Under the pieces are notes generated by a model. It did not search any database, was not told the DNA's origin, and saw nothing but the letters and a program-made list of their open reading frames with translations. Made by a program: the position numbers and the translations under genes. From NCBI RefSeq assembly GCF_024722015.1, contig NZ_JANQBD010000041.1, positions 1 through 59,985 of the forward strand: a stretch of 59,985 bases of DNA, given 5' to 3'. Below, one piece after another: positions 1 to 8,816 of the stretch (the stretch's first letter is position 1; each line of letters opens with the position of its first letter). Origin of the DNA: Paenibacillus radicis (ex Xue et al. 2023) (lineage in GTDB: Bacteria; Bacillota; Bacilli; Paenibacillales; NBRC-103111).

Positions 1-87
1 TTTTACAACCGTAAGAGAATTCATGGTTCTTTGGGCTATGTTTCACCGGATCAATACGAGGCCATGTATTACAAAAAGGTTGTGTGA
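1..87 (+). mobile_element. IS3-family transposase, C-terminal end (cut by window edge)
   Basis: Reading frame 1 from base 1 gives 28 residues and a TGA at 85-87. They contain FYNRKRIHGSLGYVSPDQYE, the C-terminal signature of the IS3/IS150-type DDE transposase OrfB (family consensus: YNxxRxHxxLGYxxPxxY). Only the last residues lie in the window, so whether the element is intact cannot be told. The catalytic DDE residues lie outside. Confidence 0.85.
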
Positions 88-101
88 TATCTCTTATTTG
101 A

Positions 102-127
102 GTGTCTACTTTCTTGACAGAGATCCA
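102..127 (+). repeat. Probable right terminal inverted repeat of the IS3-type element
   Basis: The sequence GTGTCTACTTTCTTGACAG and the following bases to a CCA lie 15 bases after the transposase stop, where an IS3-family right end is expected. IS3-type ends usually finish in CA. The left end is outside the window, so the inverted-repeat match and target duplication cannot be checked. Confidence 0.45.
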
Positions 128-483
128 AAACTCAAGTTAATCTAACTGAATATCCTGTATGAAGACTAAATGCGCCGAAATAACAGGACTAATTCCAGAT
201 AAAACCCATACAAGGCTCAAAATAACTTAAATAGATGGAGCATTTCCTGTTATTTAATACCTGATAGACAGATACAGATAGAAATACAAATACAGATCAA
301 ATACAAATAAGGTCCCAAACTTTATTTTCAGTTTATAGCTTGTTTCTACACCAATTACTTGATAGTAGACGAAATCCGCTAAAAACACTGTCGTATTTTG
401 GTGCAGCAGAGAAAATGATAGAACTAGTCCCAAATACCTGCGCAATTTAAATAGAATTTTGCCTTCGCCTAGGGCAAAAGCAA
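128..483. other. AT-rich gene-free stretch
   Basis: About 350 bases between the IS remnant and the terminator of the IclR gene. It is strongly AT-rich, with a run of short near-repeats of the type ATACAGAT/ATACAAAT around 265-310. No open frame with a ribosome site or recognisable protein was seen. Confidence 0.5.
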
Positions 484-532
484 AAATAAAGCCGGCTTAC
501 ATCCCTTATCGGGATGAAAACCGGCTTTATTT
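484..532 (-). terminator. Hairpin terminator of the IclR-type gene
   Basis: The arms AAATAAAGCCGG and CCGGCTTTATTT pair perfectly. A smaller hairpin (ATCCC/GGGAT) sits inside the loop. The right arm overlaps the last codons of the IclR gene, so the terminator starts inside the coding region. Confidence 0.7.
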
Positions 533-1270
533 CAACATCTTACCCATGCGCCGCGCCGCTTCCATCAGCACTGGCGCATGCGCCTTCATCTTCTCCAACG
601 TTAATCGGTTGGAGGGACCGCTCACTGCAAGCGCGGCTACCAGCCGATGCGAGCCGTTCAAGATCGGCACCGCCACGGCAGCGGCGCCAGGCTCACGCTC
701 CTCGACGCTCGTCGCGTAGCCCAGCGTCTTCGCCTCAGCGAGCTGCTGCATAAAGGAGCTGCGCTCCAGCCCCTGCGGCCAAGCAGGGCCTTCCGTCAGC
801 ACCTCCTGCACCTCCTCCTCGGCGAAGGCTACAAGGATCTTGCTCGATGCGCCAACGTACAACGGCATCCTCGCCCCAATAGGCGCAACACGTCGGATAG
901 CCTGGTTGCTCTGTACGGCTTGTACACGGACACGCTCCAAGCCGTCTCGCACGTATAAGCTAATCGTCTCATCAAGCTGATCGCGCAGCCCCTCCATGTC
1001 CGGCAGTAAAATCTGCGCAGGATCATCACTATGGGTCAAATTAGCCGATAGCTCCCAAATACGGAAGCCCAGCCGATATTTATCCGATGAAAGATCCCTC
1101 AGAACGAAGCCTTTACCCTCCAACGAAGCAAGCAGCCTATGCACTGTACTTTTATGAAGCGATACCCTTGCCGAAATTTCAGTTAAGCTTATATCTGAAG
1201 AATCGGTAAAACAAAGTAAAATATCTAAAGCGCGTTCTACCGCGCGAACCGTCAGCTTACCATCTTCCAT
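527..1270 (-). CDS. IclR-family transcriptional regulator
   Basis: A DNA-binding regulator of about 247 residues. The N-terminal winged helix-turn-helix (TVRAVERALDILLCF, then SLTEISARVSLHKSTVHRLL) is followed by the IclR effector-binding domain, which senses small carboxylates or aromatics in characterised members. I chose the ATG at 1270 because GGAGG lies 8 bases upstream; an in-frame ATG at 1288 would overlap that ribosome site. It faces away from the hydrolase at 1637, and no catabolic operon adjoins it on the visible side, so its target is unknown. It is not clearly linked to the transporter island 1.5 kb away. Confidence 0.9.
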   Translation of the reverse strand: MEDGKLTVRAVERALDILLCFTDSSDISLTEISARVSLHKSTVHRLLASLEGKGFVLRDLSSDKYRLGFRIWELSANLTHSDDPAQILLPDMEGLRDQLDETISLYVRDGLERVRVQAVQSNQAIRRVAPIGARMPLYVGASSKILVAFAEEEVQEVLTEGPAWPQGLERSSFMQQLAEAKTLGYATSVEEREPGAAAVAVPILNGSHRLVAALAVSGPSNRLTLEKMKAHAPVLMEAARRMGKMLK

Positions 1271-1288
1271 CGACATTTCCTCCAGCAA

Positions 1289-1636
1289 TCAGTTTCACTT
1301 GATGAAACTCAGTTACATATAGTATAACTCATGCCAATAACACCGTAAAGGAATATTATTTAAAACTATCCGGCCTCTTTTGATTCTTCAACAATCATTA
1401 TGTTCAGGTAGAAAATAATGGCCCAGCTGCTCCATTTATCCTTTTCTGAAACACTCTCTGTTACAGTTAGATTACAGCCAGTTTACATTTTTCGCGGAGG
1501 ATTGACGCACCTGCCGCCCACATCTTACTATAGAAATAAGAACATGGTTTTTATCCTTAACTAAGTCCCTCATTTTATTCATTACCCACTACCTATATAT
1601 ATTTTTAGACATCTAAGATCATGAGGAGGGATCCCG
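1289..1636. other. Divergent intergenic region
   Basis: About 350 AT-rich bases between two divergent genes, presumably holding both promoters. No convincing operator palindrome, riboswitch or small gene was seen. Confidence 0.4.
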
Positions 1637-2662
1637 ATGGAACCGGAAACACTTACTTCTATCCCGCTCCATACAGCACAAACCCAGATTGAAAACGTTA
1701 TCATTAAACCCTCCATTGCCCGTCGCAGAATCAAACAGCTGCTTATTGCAATGATCTCATTTATGCTGCTCTGCTTCAGTCTAATCCTGGGATTTCATGC
1801 TTACATTGCCTGGACCTTAGCACGGCCGCATATTGACCCGCTTCGTTCCAACCCAGCCTTATCATTTGGAGCAGCGTATGAAAATATTCAGTTCCCAAGC
1901 TTGAATGGCAGCTCGAATCTATCCGGCTGGTTCATCCCTTCTGAAACCTTGGCTGAGAAAAGTAAAACGATTGTATTCTCACATGGCTACGGCGGAAATC
2001 GCGAAGAAATATGGGTTCCCCTGTACAGTCTGGCCAAGGAATTGCATAAGCAAAACTACAATGTCCTCATGTTCGATTATGGTTATGTTCAGCCGAAGGA
2101 GAGCGTAACCGGCGGTATTCGCGAATCTCAAGAACTACTTGGCGCTATCAAATATGCGAAAGAACATGGATCAGGGGAAGTTTATGTTTGGGGTTTCTCT
2201 ATGGGAGCAGGAACAGCGCTGCAAGCCGCCCTTCAAACTGAAGATATTGACGGTATGATATTAGACAGCACATTCATTCTTGAACCGGATACTCTCTACC
2301 ATAACATGATTCAGGTGGCGAATTTACCTAAGTTTCCTTCCCAACCACTTGTCCATTTGTTCTTCCCGCTCCTCAATGGGGTCAGCTTGAACCAGATTCC
2401 TTATGATAAAGTAAAAGAAGCCAAATACAGCATGCCAATCTTTTTCATTCACAGTAAAAACGATGAACGGGCCCCCTTCGAAATGGCACAGGAGGTATTC
2501 CGCAATCAGCCTGACAATTCCGGTTCACAGCTATGGCTGCTGACTAAAGAAAGACATGAACTGATTTTTAAAGGCAATAAAAAAGACTACTTATCCTTAA
2601 CGATGGGATTTTTGAATGGATTATCTGCCACACCATCCAGCAGCATGGCACAAGCCAATTAA
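1637..2662 (+). CDS. Membrane-anchored alpha/beta hydrolase
   Basis: A 341-residue serine hydrolase. A transmembrane anchor lies at about residues 34-60, so the catalytic domain probably sits outside the membrane. The nucleophile elbow is GFSMGAG with Ser188. An Asp in NDERAPF and a His in ERHELI are placed to complete the triad near the C-terminus. It resembles the YqkD-type extended alpha/beta hydrolases, whose substrates are mostly unknown. The ribosome site AGGAGGG lies 7 bases before the ATG. It is a single-gene unit bounded by a divergent regulator and a shared terminator. Confidence 0.85.
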   Translation: MEPETLTSIPLHTAQTQIENVIIKPSIARRRIKQLLIAMISFMLLCFSLILGFHAYIAWTLARPHIDPLRSNPALSFGAAYENIQFPSLNGSSNLSGWFIPSETLAEKSKTIVFSHGYGGNREEIWVPLYSLAKELHKQNYNVLMFDYGYVQPKESVTGGIRESQELLGAIKYAKEHGSGEVYVWGFSMGAGTALQAALQTEDIDGMILDSTFILEPDTLYHNMIQVANLPKFPSQPLVHLFFPLLNGVSLNQIPYDKVKEAKYSMPIFFIHSKNDERAPFEMAQEVFRNQPDNSGSQLWLLTKERHELIFKGNKKDYLSLTMGFLNGLSATPSSSMAQAN

Positions 2663-2691
2663 GCAGCCATTCTCTCTAATGTAAACCAAGC

Positions 2692-2731
2692 AAAAAAAGA
2701 TCACCCTTCCAAGTGGAGAGTGATCTTTTTG
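2692..2731. terminator. Bidirectional terminator between hydrolase and tctC
   Basis: AAAAAGATCAC pairs with GTGATCTTTTT around a short CCTTCCAAGTGGAG-type loop. There is an A-run on the left and a T-run on the right, so it can stop both converging transcripts. Confidence 0.85.
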
Positions 2732-2744
2732 CTGTTTCCAACAC

Positions 2745-3752
2745 TTACTTCAACTTCATCGTAGGGATTAGCTCCGAGAAAAATTTGAATTGATCCTCGG
2801 CATACTTCGTATACTCGGCAGGTGCTTTGTAGGATAGTGTAAATCCACGCTCGGCTGCGAATTTTTTGAAGGCTTCCGAATTAACCGCTTCCTTCAAAGC
2901 GTCAGCTAATACAGCTTTAACGTCTTCCGGTGTACCCTTTGGTAGCACAAATCCACCCCAGCCCGCTATCTGTACATCAATTCCTTTTTCTTTCAACGTT
3001 GGAACGTCCGGAAAGTTTTTATCGCGTTGGTTGTCCATAATTGCAAGCACTTTCACTTTTTTGGACTCAATTGCACTTTTCACTTCCCCCGTGCTAACCG
3101 TTACCGCATCCAAGTGGCCACCCATCAAAGCCGTTACCGCAGGAGCCGCTCCGTCAAAAGGGATATCACTAAAAGTTACACCTGCTTTAGTTGCAAATGC
3201 TGTTGATGCCACATGCCAAATTGAACCAGCTCCGGAATTTCCTACTTTAATTTTGCCCGGATTCTTTTTGGCGAATTCGATAAACTCTTCCACCGTATTG
3301 TAAGGAGCGTTAGCTGTAACCGTTAATGCTGCCGGAATTACGGTTGCTTGTGCCAGCATGTCAAACTTGCTTGGTTCCAGATCAGAAAGCCCCAAAGCTT
3401 TATGCATTACGAGCTCAACAGGAGCATAACTGAGTGTATAACCGTCTTTTGGACTTGCTTGTACATAGGATAAGCCTACACCGCCGGTACCGCCTGATTT
3501 ATTTATAACCACAACGGGTTTCTTTAATTTTTCTTCCATACCTTTAGCAATAATACGAGCTGTGCTGTCCGATGCGCCTCCAGGAGCAAATGGAACTACT
3601 AACGTAATTTCCTTCTCAGGAAATGCCGCCTTTTTCGGTTGATCTTTTGCTTGCCCGCCTGCCGCTCCTCCTGTAGCCGCTCCCCCTTGTGCGCCGCATC
3701 CTCCCAATAATAATGCCAATGATAAGCTTGCACCCAAAATTGCTTTTTTCAT
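2745..3752 (-). CDS. tctC: Tripartite tricarboxylate transporter substrate-binding lipoprotein (TctC/Bug family)
   Basis: A 335-residue extracellular receptor for a carboxylate. The N-terminal signal ends in the lipobox LLGGC, so it is a membrane-tethered lipoprotein. A low-complexity GGAATGGAAGG linker follows, then the Bug-family fold with the motif VVPFAPGGASDSTARI that contacts the ligand carboxylate. It hands substrate to the TctA/TctB permease encoded just upstream. It is the last gene of the run aldolase-tctB-tctA-tctC, whereas tctC is often first in such operons. Known Bug proteins bind citrate, glutamate, sugar acids or aromatic acids; the ligand here cannot be read from sequence. 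Confidence 0.92.
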   Translation of the reverse strand: MKKAILGASLSLALLLGGCGAQGGAATGGAAGGQAKDQPKKAAFPEKEITLVVPFAPGGASDSTARIIAKGMEEKLKKPVVVINKSGGTGGVGLSYVQASPKDGYTLSYAPVELVMHKALGLSDLEPSKFDMLAQATVIPAALTVTANAPYNTVEEFIEFAKKNPGKIKVGNSGAGSIWHVASTAFATKAGVTFSDIPFDGAAPAVTALMGGHLDAVTVSTGEVKSAIESKKVKVLAIMDNQRDKNFPDVPTLKEKGIDVQIAGWGGFVLPKGTPEDVKAVLADALKEAVNSEAFKKFAAERGFTLSYKAPAEYTKYAEDQFKFFSELIPTMKLK

Positions 3753-3797
3753 ATTGAATTTCCCCCATCGTGAATTAAATTTAATTTAAGATTTATC

Positions 3798-5303
3798 TTA
3801 CATTTCGACATCTCCGGCAAACTTGGACTTCCTGTTCTTTATTTCCGCTGTAACACTAAAAATTAACACAATGAAAGCCAGTATCAGCAAGGTTGCAGAA
3901 ATGGGGCGGGTGAAAAATTGAAGAAGATCTCCCTCAAATAGCTTGTACGATTGGAGCAAGGAGCTTTCCATCAGCTTGCTTAACACAAACGTCAACACGA
4001 TTGGAGCCATCGGAATATCCAGCTTTTTCATCACATAACCTACAATACCGAATACAAACATAACTCCGACATCCCATAGATCATTATTGACGGTATAGGC
4101 ACCTAACACCGATATAATAAGAATAACCGGATATAGAAGCTTGGGCGGTACCATTGCGATTTTGGCCCACATGCCCGCCATTGGCAGATTCATAAATAGG
4201 AGAAATAAATTGCCTATAAACATACTGGCGATAATAGCCCAAACGAAATTCGGGTTAGTCTGGAACAGTACAGGCCCTGGAGTCAAACCATGCATAATGA
4301 ATGCACCTAATAAAATGGCAATGGTCGGCGAGCTCGGAATGCCCAAGGTGAACAACGGTATAAGGGCTGAGCCACAATAAGCGTTATTAGCCGTTTCTGG
4401 CCCAGCTACCCCCTCGATAGCACCTTTACCGAATCTCGATGGATCCTTGGCAATTTTCTTCTCCAATGAATAGGAAAGCATAGTAGGTATAACCGAATTT
4501 GTCCCCGGTATCAATCCTGTTATAAACCCAAGCACTGTTCCTCGACCGATGGAGTTGGCCGTCCCTTTCCACTCACTACGCTCGGGCAGCAGTCCCTTCA
4601 CTTTGGCCGGTCTCTCCGAGGTCGCCAGGTTCTCCATACCGATCAAAATTTCTGAAAGACCGAACAGTCCCATAGCAACGGTTACTAAATCCAAGCCATT
4701 CAATAGAAACGGTTGATCAAAAGTAAACCGGATGGCTCCTGAAACCGGGTCCATCCCGATCAGGGATAATGTTAATCCGAGGAATGCCGCAATCATGCCT
4801 CGCACTAGCGATTTCCCCATCAAACCAATGACCATGATCAATCCAAAGGACATAAGAGAGAAAAATTCCGGTGGCCCAAACCGAAGGGCAAATTCCGCAA
4901 GCGCAGGGCCAATTAACGCCAAGCCGATAATAGAAACGGTTCCCCCGATAAATGAACCAATTCCCGCCACACCGAGAGCAACACCGGCTCTCCCTTGTTT
5001 AGCCAACGGATGTCCATCCAGGCAGGTAATAACAGAAGCCGCCTCGCCCGGAGTATTAATCAGCACCGATGTAATAGTGCCTCCGTACATACCGCCATAA
5101 TAAATACCTGCAAGCATGATGATTGCGGATACAGGCTCCATCCCAAACGTGATGGGTATCAAGAGTGCGGTAGCCGTTGTAGGACCCAGCCCAGGCAGCA
5201 CACCTACAAACATCCCTACGGTGACGCCAATTAAGCAATAGAGAAGATTCCAAAGTGTAAGCGCTGTCTCAAATCCCGCTATTAGTTGTGAAAAAGCATC
5301 CAT
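3798..5303 (-). CDS. tctA: Tripartite tricarboxylate transporter large permease TctA
   Basis: A 501-residue integral membrane protein with many hydrophobic helices. It carries two family hallmarks: GVLPGLGPTTATALL near residue 35, and the inverted-repeat counterpart GFITGLIPGTNSVIPTM near residue 260. With TctB it forms the sodium- or proton-driven channel of a TTT importer served by the TctC lipoprotein. The length matches the family (about 500). It is 10 bases downstream of tctB and 45 bases upstream of tctC, so the three are surely co-transcribed. Confidence 0.95.
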   Translation of the reverse strand: MDAFSQLIAGFETALTLWNLLYCLIGVTVGMFVGVLPGLGPTTATALLIPITFGMEPVSAIIMLAGIYYGGMYGGTITSVLINTPGEAASVITCLDGHPLAKQGRAGVALGVAGIGSFIGGTVSIIGLALIGPALAEFALRFGPPEFFSLMSFGLIMVIGLMGKSLVRGMIAAFLGLTLSLIGMDPVSGAIRFTFDQPFLLNGLDLVTVAMGLFGLSEILIGMENLATSERPAKVKGLLPERSEWKGTANSIGRGTVLGFITGLIPGTNSVIPTMLSYSLEKKIAKDPSRFGKGAIEGVAGPETANNAYCGSALIPLFTLGIPSSPTIAILLGAFIMHGLTPGPVLFQTNPNFVWAIIASMFIGNLFLLFMNLPMAGMWAKIAMVPPKLLYPVILIISVLGAYTVNNDLWDVGVMFVFGIVGYVMKKLDIPMAPIVLTFVLSKLMESSLLQSYKLFEGDLLQFFTRPISATLLILAFIVLIFSVTAEIKNRKSKFAGDVEM

Positions 5304-5313
5304 CGTTTACACC

Positions 5314-5769
5314 TCACCATCCCCACACATTTACTGGAAGCGGAATACTGAACGCTGACTTAAATATCACAAACAAGAGGATGGATACTAAAAGAGAAAT
5401 GCCTAGCGCTGAATACCACTTGTACTCACGAGCAAACAACATAAACAGCAATACAGTGCCTGCAGTAATAAAGCCGACATAATTGACAATAAGCATAAAT
5501 ACTACGACCGAAGCCAGGACGGAGAGAACATTCCCAAGTTCTCTCCCCTTTGGAAACACATCGGCAAAACGTATAACAACCTTTTTAATCGACTGCCATA
5601 TGTAGATCAAGGAAAACAGCATAAGAATGGCAATCAACCATCTTGGAAACATTCCCGGCCCAGGTCCGAAATTTGTCTGATACTTCAGAGACAATGACTG
5701 CCAAAAAAGGACTGCAGCGAAAAGGAATACCGTAACACCTACCCACACTCCCGCATTTTGCTTACCCAT
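5314..5769 (-). CDS. tctB: Tripartite tricarboxylate transporter small permease TctB
   Basis: A 151-residue protein with about four transmembrane segments, matching the small TctB subunit. The motif FGPGPGMFPRWLIAILM after the first helix is typical of the family (GPGxFP). It lies 22 bases after the aldolase gene and 10 bases before tctA. Its role is to form the membrane complex with TctA; the exact contribution of TctB is poorly known in general. Confidence 0.9.
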   Translation of the reverse strand: MGKQNAGVWVGVTVFLFAAVLFWQSLSLKYQTNFGPGPGMFPRWLIAILMLFSLIYIWQSIKKVVIRFADVFPKGRELGNVLSVLASVVVFMLIVNYVGFITAGTVLLFMLFAREYKWYSALGISLLVSILLFVIFKSAFSIPLPVNVWGW

Positions 5770-5791
5770 TCCGATTCACTTCCTTTGACGA

Positions 5792-6709
5792 TTATGCGAA
5801 TAACTCGCTTGCCTCTTCATTTAACTCTTGCAACGCTGCTCCGAGGGCTTCTACTTCTTCGGGGGTCAGATCCAATTGCGGCGCCCTCATGAATCCGGCC
5901 TCAATTCCTCTTAATTTGAGAGCTTCTTTATAATAGGACATATTGCTTCCATTTTTCAGCAGTTCACAATATTTAATCGCAATACGCTGCATTTTTCTCG
6001 CTTTGATGATGTCATTTTCTATAAATGCGTTATAAACAGCTACAAAAGGCTCCGGATATGCACATGAAACACCTGACACCACACCATCACAACCCATGGC
6101 TAATCCCGGAAGAAATAATTTATCTGCACCAGGCACAACCGAAAACTTGCCTTCATTTACTGCTAGATACTCGTTAACACGCAAATAATCAGGATAGCTG
6201 TATTTAAAGCCAATTACGTTCTTGCAACGATCTGCGACACGCTGTGCCACTTCCGGTTTAATATCATTTCCAGCTAATTGGGGGATTCCATACAAGTACA
6301 TCGGAAAGTTATCCGGCACACTCGAAGCTACATTGACAAAATAAGTTTCCAGCTCCTTATCATTTGCAAGGAAGAACACAGGGGAAACTACGCCGATACC
6401 GTCTGCGCCAATCTCATAAGCATGTTTCGAGAGGGCGATTGTATCTTCCTCATTCATAGCTCCTGTATGTATGTATACGGTTACACGTTTGTTCGCTTTT
6501 TTTACAACCGCTTCAGCAACTGCTTTTCTTTCTTCCACAGACATTCTCAGCATTTCGCCCGTTGTTCCAAGCGGATATAAACAGTGGACTCCTTTTGAAA
6601 TCAGAAACTCGGCGATTTGTTCAACCTTCCCCAAATCCACCTTTCCATTCTCATCGAATGGAGTCACCATAGCTGTAGTCACACCGTATAAATGTTTCAT
6701 TTTCTTCAT
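5792..6709 (-). CDS. DapA/NanA-family aldolase (class I, pyruvate-type)
   Basis: A 305-residue TIM-barrel lyase of the dihydrodipicolinate synthase/N-acetylneuraminate lyase family. Visible landmarks are GTTGE at 48-52 (carboxylate binding), Tyr140 in MYLYGIP (proton relay) and Lys169 in GFKYS (Schiff base with pyruvate). It is first in the run with tctBAC. That context argues for a catabolic 2-keto-3-deoxy-acid aldolase rather than lysine biosynthesis. Such enzymes release pyruvate plus an aldehyde; a triose aldehyde would suit the neighbouring DhaKL kinase. Two operator-like sites lie upstream. Confidence 0.88.
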   Translation of the reverse strand: MKKMKHLYGVTTAMVTPFDENGKVDLGKVEQIAEFLISKGVHCLYPLGTTGEMLRMSVEERKAVAEAVVKKANKRVTVYIHTGAMNEEDTIALSKHAYEIGADGIGVVSPVFFLANDKELETYFVNVASSVPDNFPMYLYGIPQLAGNDIKPEVAQRVADRCKNVIGFKYSYPDYLRVNEYLAVNEGKFSVVPGADKLFLPGLAMGCDGVVSGVSCAYPEPFVAVYNAFIENDIIKARKMQRIAIKYCELLKNGSNMSYYKEALKLRGIEAGFMRAPQLDLTPEEVEALGAALQELNEEASELFA

Positions 6710-6802
6710 CTCCTAGTTTTAGTGAGTCTCTCTTGCGACAGCATTGTGTTGCCTATTCAAATCCATTTTTTTCTTGACTTATTGAAAATCAATGACTCTT
6801 TT

Positions 6803-6819
6803 AGTATAACGTTTCATTA
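6803..6819. promoter_or_regulatory. Operator-like palindrome O1 before the aldolase
   Basis: AGTATAACGTTTCATTA, centred on AACGTT, lies about 95 bases upstream of the aldolase start. It belongs to a set of four near-identical sites (also at 6909, 9856 and 10062) and has the CG-centred form bound by LacI-family repressors. Read on the minus strand it contains TATACT, a good -10 hexamer, so repressor binding could cover the promoter. Confidence 0.7.
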
Positions 6820-6908
6820 ATTAAATAAGATTATTAAATTAATAAACAACCGTAATGGGGTATATCACTACCATTCCATGCCAGATAGGAATAACCTCCA
6901 TCTAATTT

Positions 6909-6925
6909 AGTATAACGTTTCACTA
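6909..6925. promoter_or_regulatory. Operator-like palindrome O2 before the aldolase
   Basis: AGTATAACGTTTCACTA is identical over 17 bases to the site at 9856 before dhaK. It lies 106 bases from O1, close to ten helical turns, which would suit DNA looping by a tetrameric LacI-type repressor. It sits between the regulator stop (7014) and the aldolase promoter. Confidence 0.72.
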
Positions 6926-7013
6926 CATTTGTATTATAATTTGTTTCCCCTTACATTTCAATACTCAAAATACTAAAATAGTTCAGGGGAGGTTAACGCC
7001 AGCAGTAACCAAT

Positions 7014-8027
7014 CTACTGTTGAGGTCTTGAACATGATCCTCGAATTAGCAGCTCTGGTCTTATAACAATTTGTTTGGGTTCAAATGATTCTGTCATGAT
7101 GAGCCTATTTTTAAGAATAGCCGCCGCCTCGACTCCAATTCTTAATAAAGATTGAGTGATTAAGGTTAATGGAGGCTGCACAAGCTCCCATTGCGTGCTA
7201 TCACCAAATGCAATGACAGAAATTTCCTCAGGTATTTTGAGTCCTTGTTCTTGTATAGCTTTAAGCATACCTACGGTCATTGTATTGTTACAGCAATAGA
7301 TGGCTGTCGGTCTCTCAGGCAGCAGCAGCAATTCAATAGTTGCCTTATACGCCTCGTCGGCTTTAAATTTTCCAGCTACTATCAAAGACTTGTCTTTGGA
7401 GCATTCCAGCTTGTCTATGGCCGCGAGCGCACCTTCCAGTCTCTCTTTTCCGATTGAAATATTTTCTGTACCGTGTATGACGCCAATCCTTCTGTGACCC
7501 AAAGAATGCAAATAAGAAACAGCTTCGTATGATCCGTAATAATTATCATCAACAATAATATCACTCGTTATGCCGTCTACCTTCCTATCAACAATAACTA
7601 CAGGTATCTTGTTGTTAATAACGGATTGGATCATATCGACGTTGCCGCCTGTGGGAACAAGAATCAATGCATCTACTCTCTGCTCCAATATTAGTTGAAG
7701 CACCTCACGTTCGGTAGTCACATCTTCATTATGGCTCATAATCAACATGTGATAATTCATGGATCGAACTCTATCCTCGATAACTTTGGCCAAAGACATC
7801 ATATAAATATTAGAAATATCCGAAACAATAACTCCGATTTTGTTCGTCTTCAAAGCTTTTAAGCTTCTTGCGTTAGCATTTACCTGATAGTTTAGCCGTT
7901 CTATCGTATCCTGCACCTTTTTCTTAACTTCAACACTGACGTAGTCTTTATTATTTAAAACTTTCGAGACTGTCCCAATGGATACTCCCGCGCTTTTAGC
8001 AACATCTACTATTGTAGTTTTTTTCAT
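7014..8027 (-). CDS. LacI-family transcriptional regulator of the catabolic island
   Basis: A 337-residue repressor. The N-terminal LacI helix-turn-helix is clear (TIVDVAKSAGVSIGTVSKVL, with the hinge helix region NANARSLKALKTNKIG), followed by a periplasmic-binding-protein-like sensor domain. Start chosen at the ATG with AGGAGG 6 bases upstream; a frame extension to 8057 would run through that ribosome site. The gene sits between dhaL and the aldolase on the same strand. Four CG-centred palindromes flank the controlled genes, so it very probably represses both dhaKL and the aldolase-tct run. The inducer is unknown. Confidence 0.93.
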   Translation of the reverse strand: MKKTTIVDVAKSAGVSIGTVSKVLNNKDYVSVEVKKKVQDTIERLNYQVNANARSLKALKTNKIGVIVSDISNIYMMSLAKVIEDRVRSMNYHMLIMSHNEDVTTEREVLQLILEQRVDALILVPTGGNVDMIQSVINNKIPVVIVDRKVDGITSDIIVDDNYYGSYEAVSYLHSLGHRRIGVIHGTENISIGKERLEGALAAIDKLECSKDKSLIVAGKFKADEAYKATIELLLLPERPTAIYCCNNTMTVGMLKAIQEQGLKIPEEISVIAFGDSTQWELVQPPLTLITQSLLRIGVEAAAILKNRLIMTESFEPKQIVIRPELLIRGSCSRPQQ

Positions 8028-8153
8028 AAAAAATCCTCCTGGCAATAACAAACACAATGACTAAGATTATGTTTTATTATAGTATATAGTCTTAGCATAG
8101 TTTTAGCCAAGGTTGCATCATAAAATAATAGACATACTTATTAAAGCATGCTT

Positions 8154-8789
8154 TTAGTCTAGATAATTAACAAAACCCTTTAAAAATAACGCTCCCACAG
8201 TAGCCCCCGGATCTTGAAGACCGATAGATCGCTCCATATATCTGCCCGCCCTACCGTGCTTGGATTGCATGGCAATTGTCTTTGTAACACCACCCTCAGC
8301 AGCCTCGTAGCCTTTGCAAATGATTTCTTTTAACGAAGCCTGTTCCCGATTGGCTAAGCTCATCGCTTCTGCAGCTGGTACTAATGCATCCAGTATCGTT
8401 TTATCGCCCACCTGCGCTTTACCTCTATCGCTTATTCCTTTAATCATAGCCTCGATAAACAGGATTAAATCCTCGCCCGATAATTCCGTCTTACCCGATA
8501 GCGCTTTGCCGCCTCTCAATAAAGCTGTTGAGAATAGAGTGCCCATCGTTGAGGCTACCGTTTCTCCCATAACAAGTGCACTTTTAATAAACAACCCGCT
8601 AATATCCTCATCTGCAATAGCTGGAATATTGGAGACGATTGCCTTAAACCCCTTGGACATCGTCAATCCGATATCGCCATCTCCCAATGCTCCATCAAGC
8701 CTGCATAATTCGTCTTTATTGTCATCCATGATCTTGCTTATTGTTTCTAAAATTTGAATCAAATCCGCTTTCTCAAGAAGCTCTTTCAT
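8154..8789 (-). CDS. dhaL: Dihydroxyacetone kinase subunit DhaL
   Basis: A 211-residue all-helical nucleotide-binding subunit. The magnesium/ADP site GALGDGDIGLTMSKGF near residue 35 carries the conserved aspartates, and the C-terminal LQDPGATVGALF region is typical. DhaL transfers phosphate to the substrate held on DhaK. In PTS-type systems DhaL-ADP is recharged by DhaM; no dhaM lies in this window, so either it is elsewhere or this pair works differently. It starts 27 bases after dhaK, in one operon. Confidence 0.92.
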   Translation of the reverse strand: MKELLEKADLIQILETISKIMDDNKDELCRLDGALGDGDIGLTMSKGFKAIVSNIPAIADEDISGLFIKSALVMGETVASTMGTLFSTALLRGGKALSGKTELSGEDLILFIEAMIKGISDRGKAQVGDKTILDALVPAAEAMSLANREQASLKEIICKGYEAAEGGVTKTIAMQSKHGRAGRYMERSIGLQDPGATVGALFLKGFVNYLD

Positions 8790-8816
8790 CCTTATTCTCC
8801 TTTCAGCTTACTATTG

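Noticed and set aside
254..445. 63-codon open frame on the minus strand rich in Tyr, Leu and Phe
   Set aside because: AT-rich composition alone explains it; no ribosome site or family pattern.
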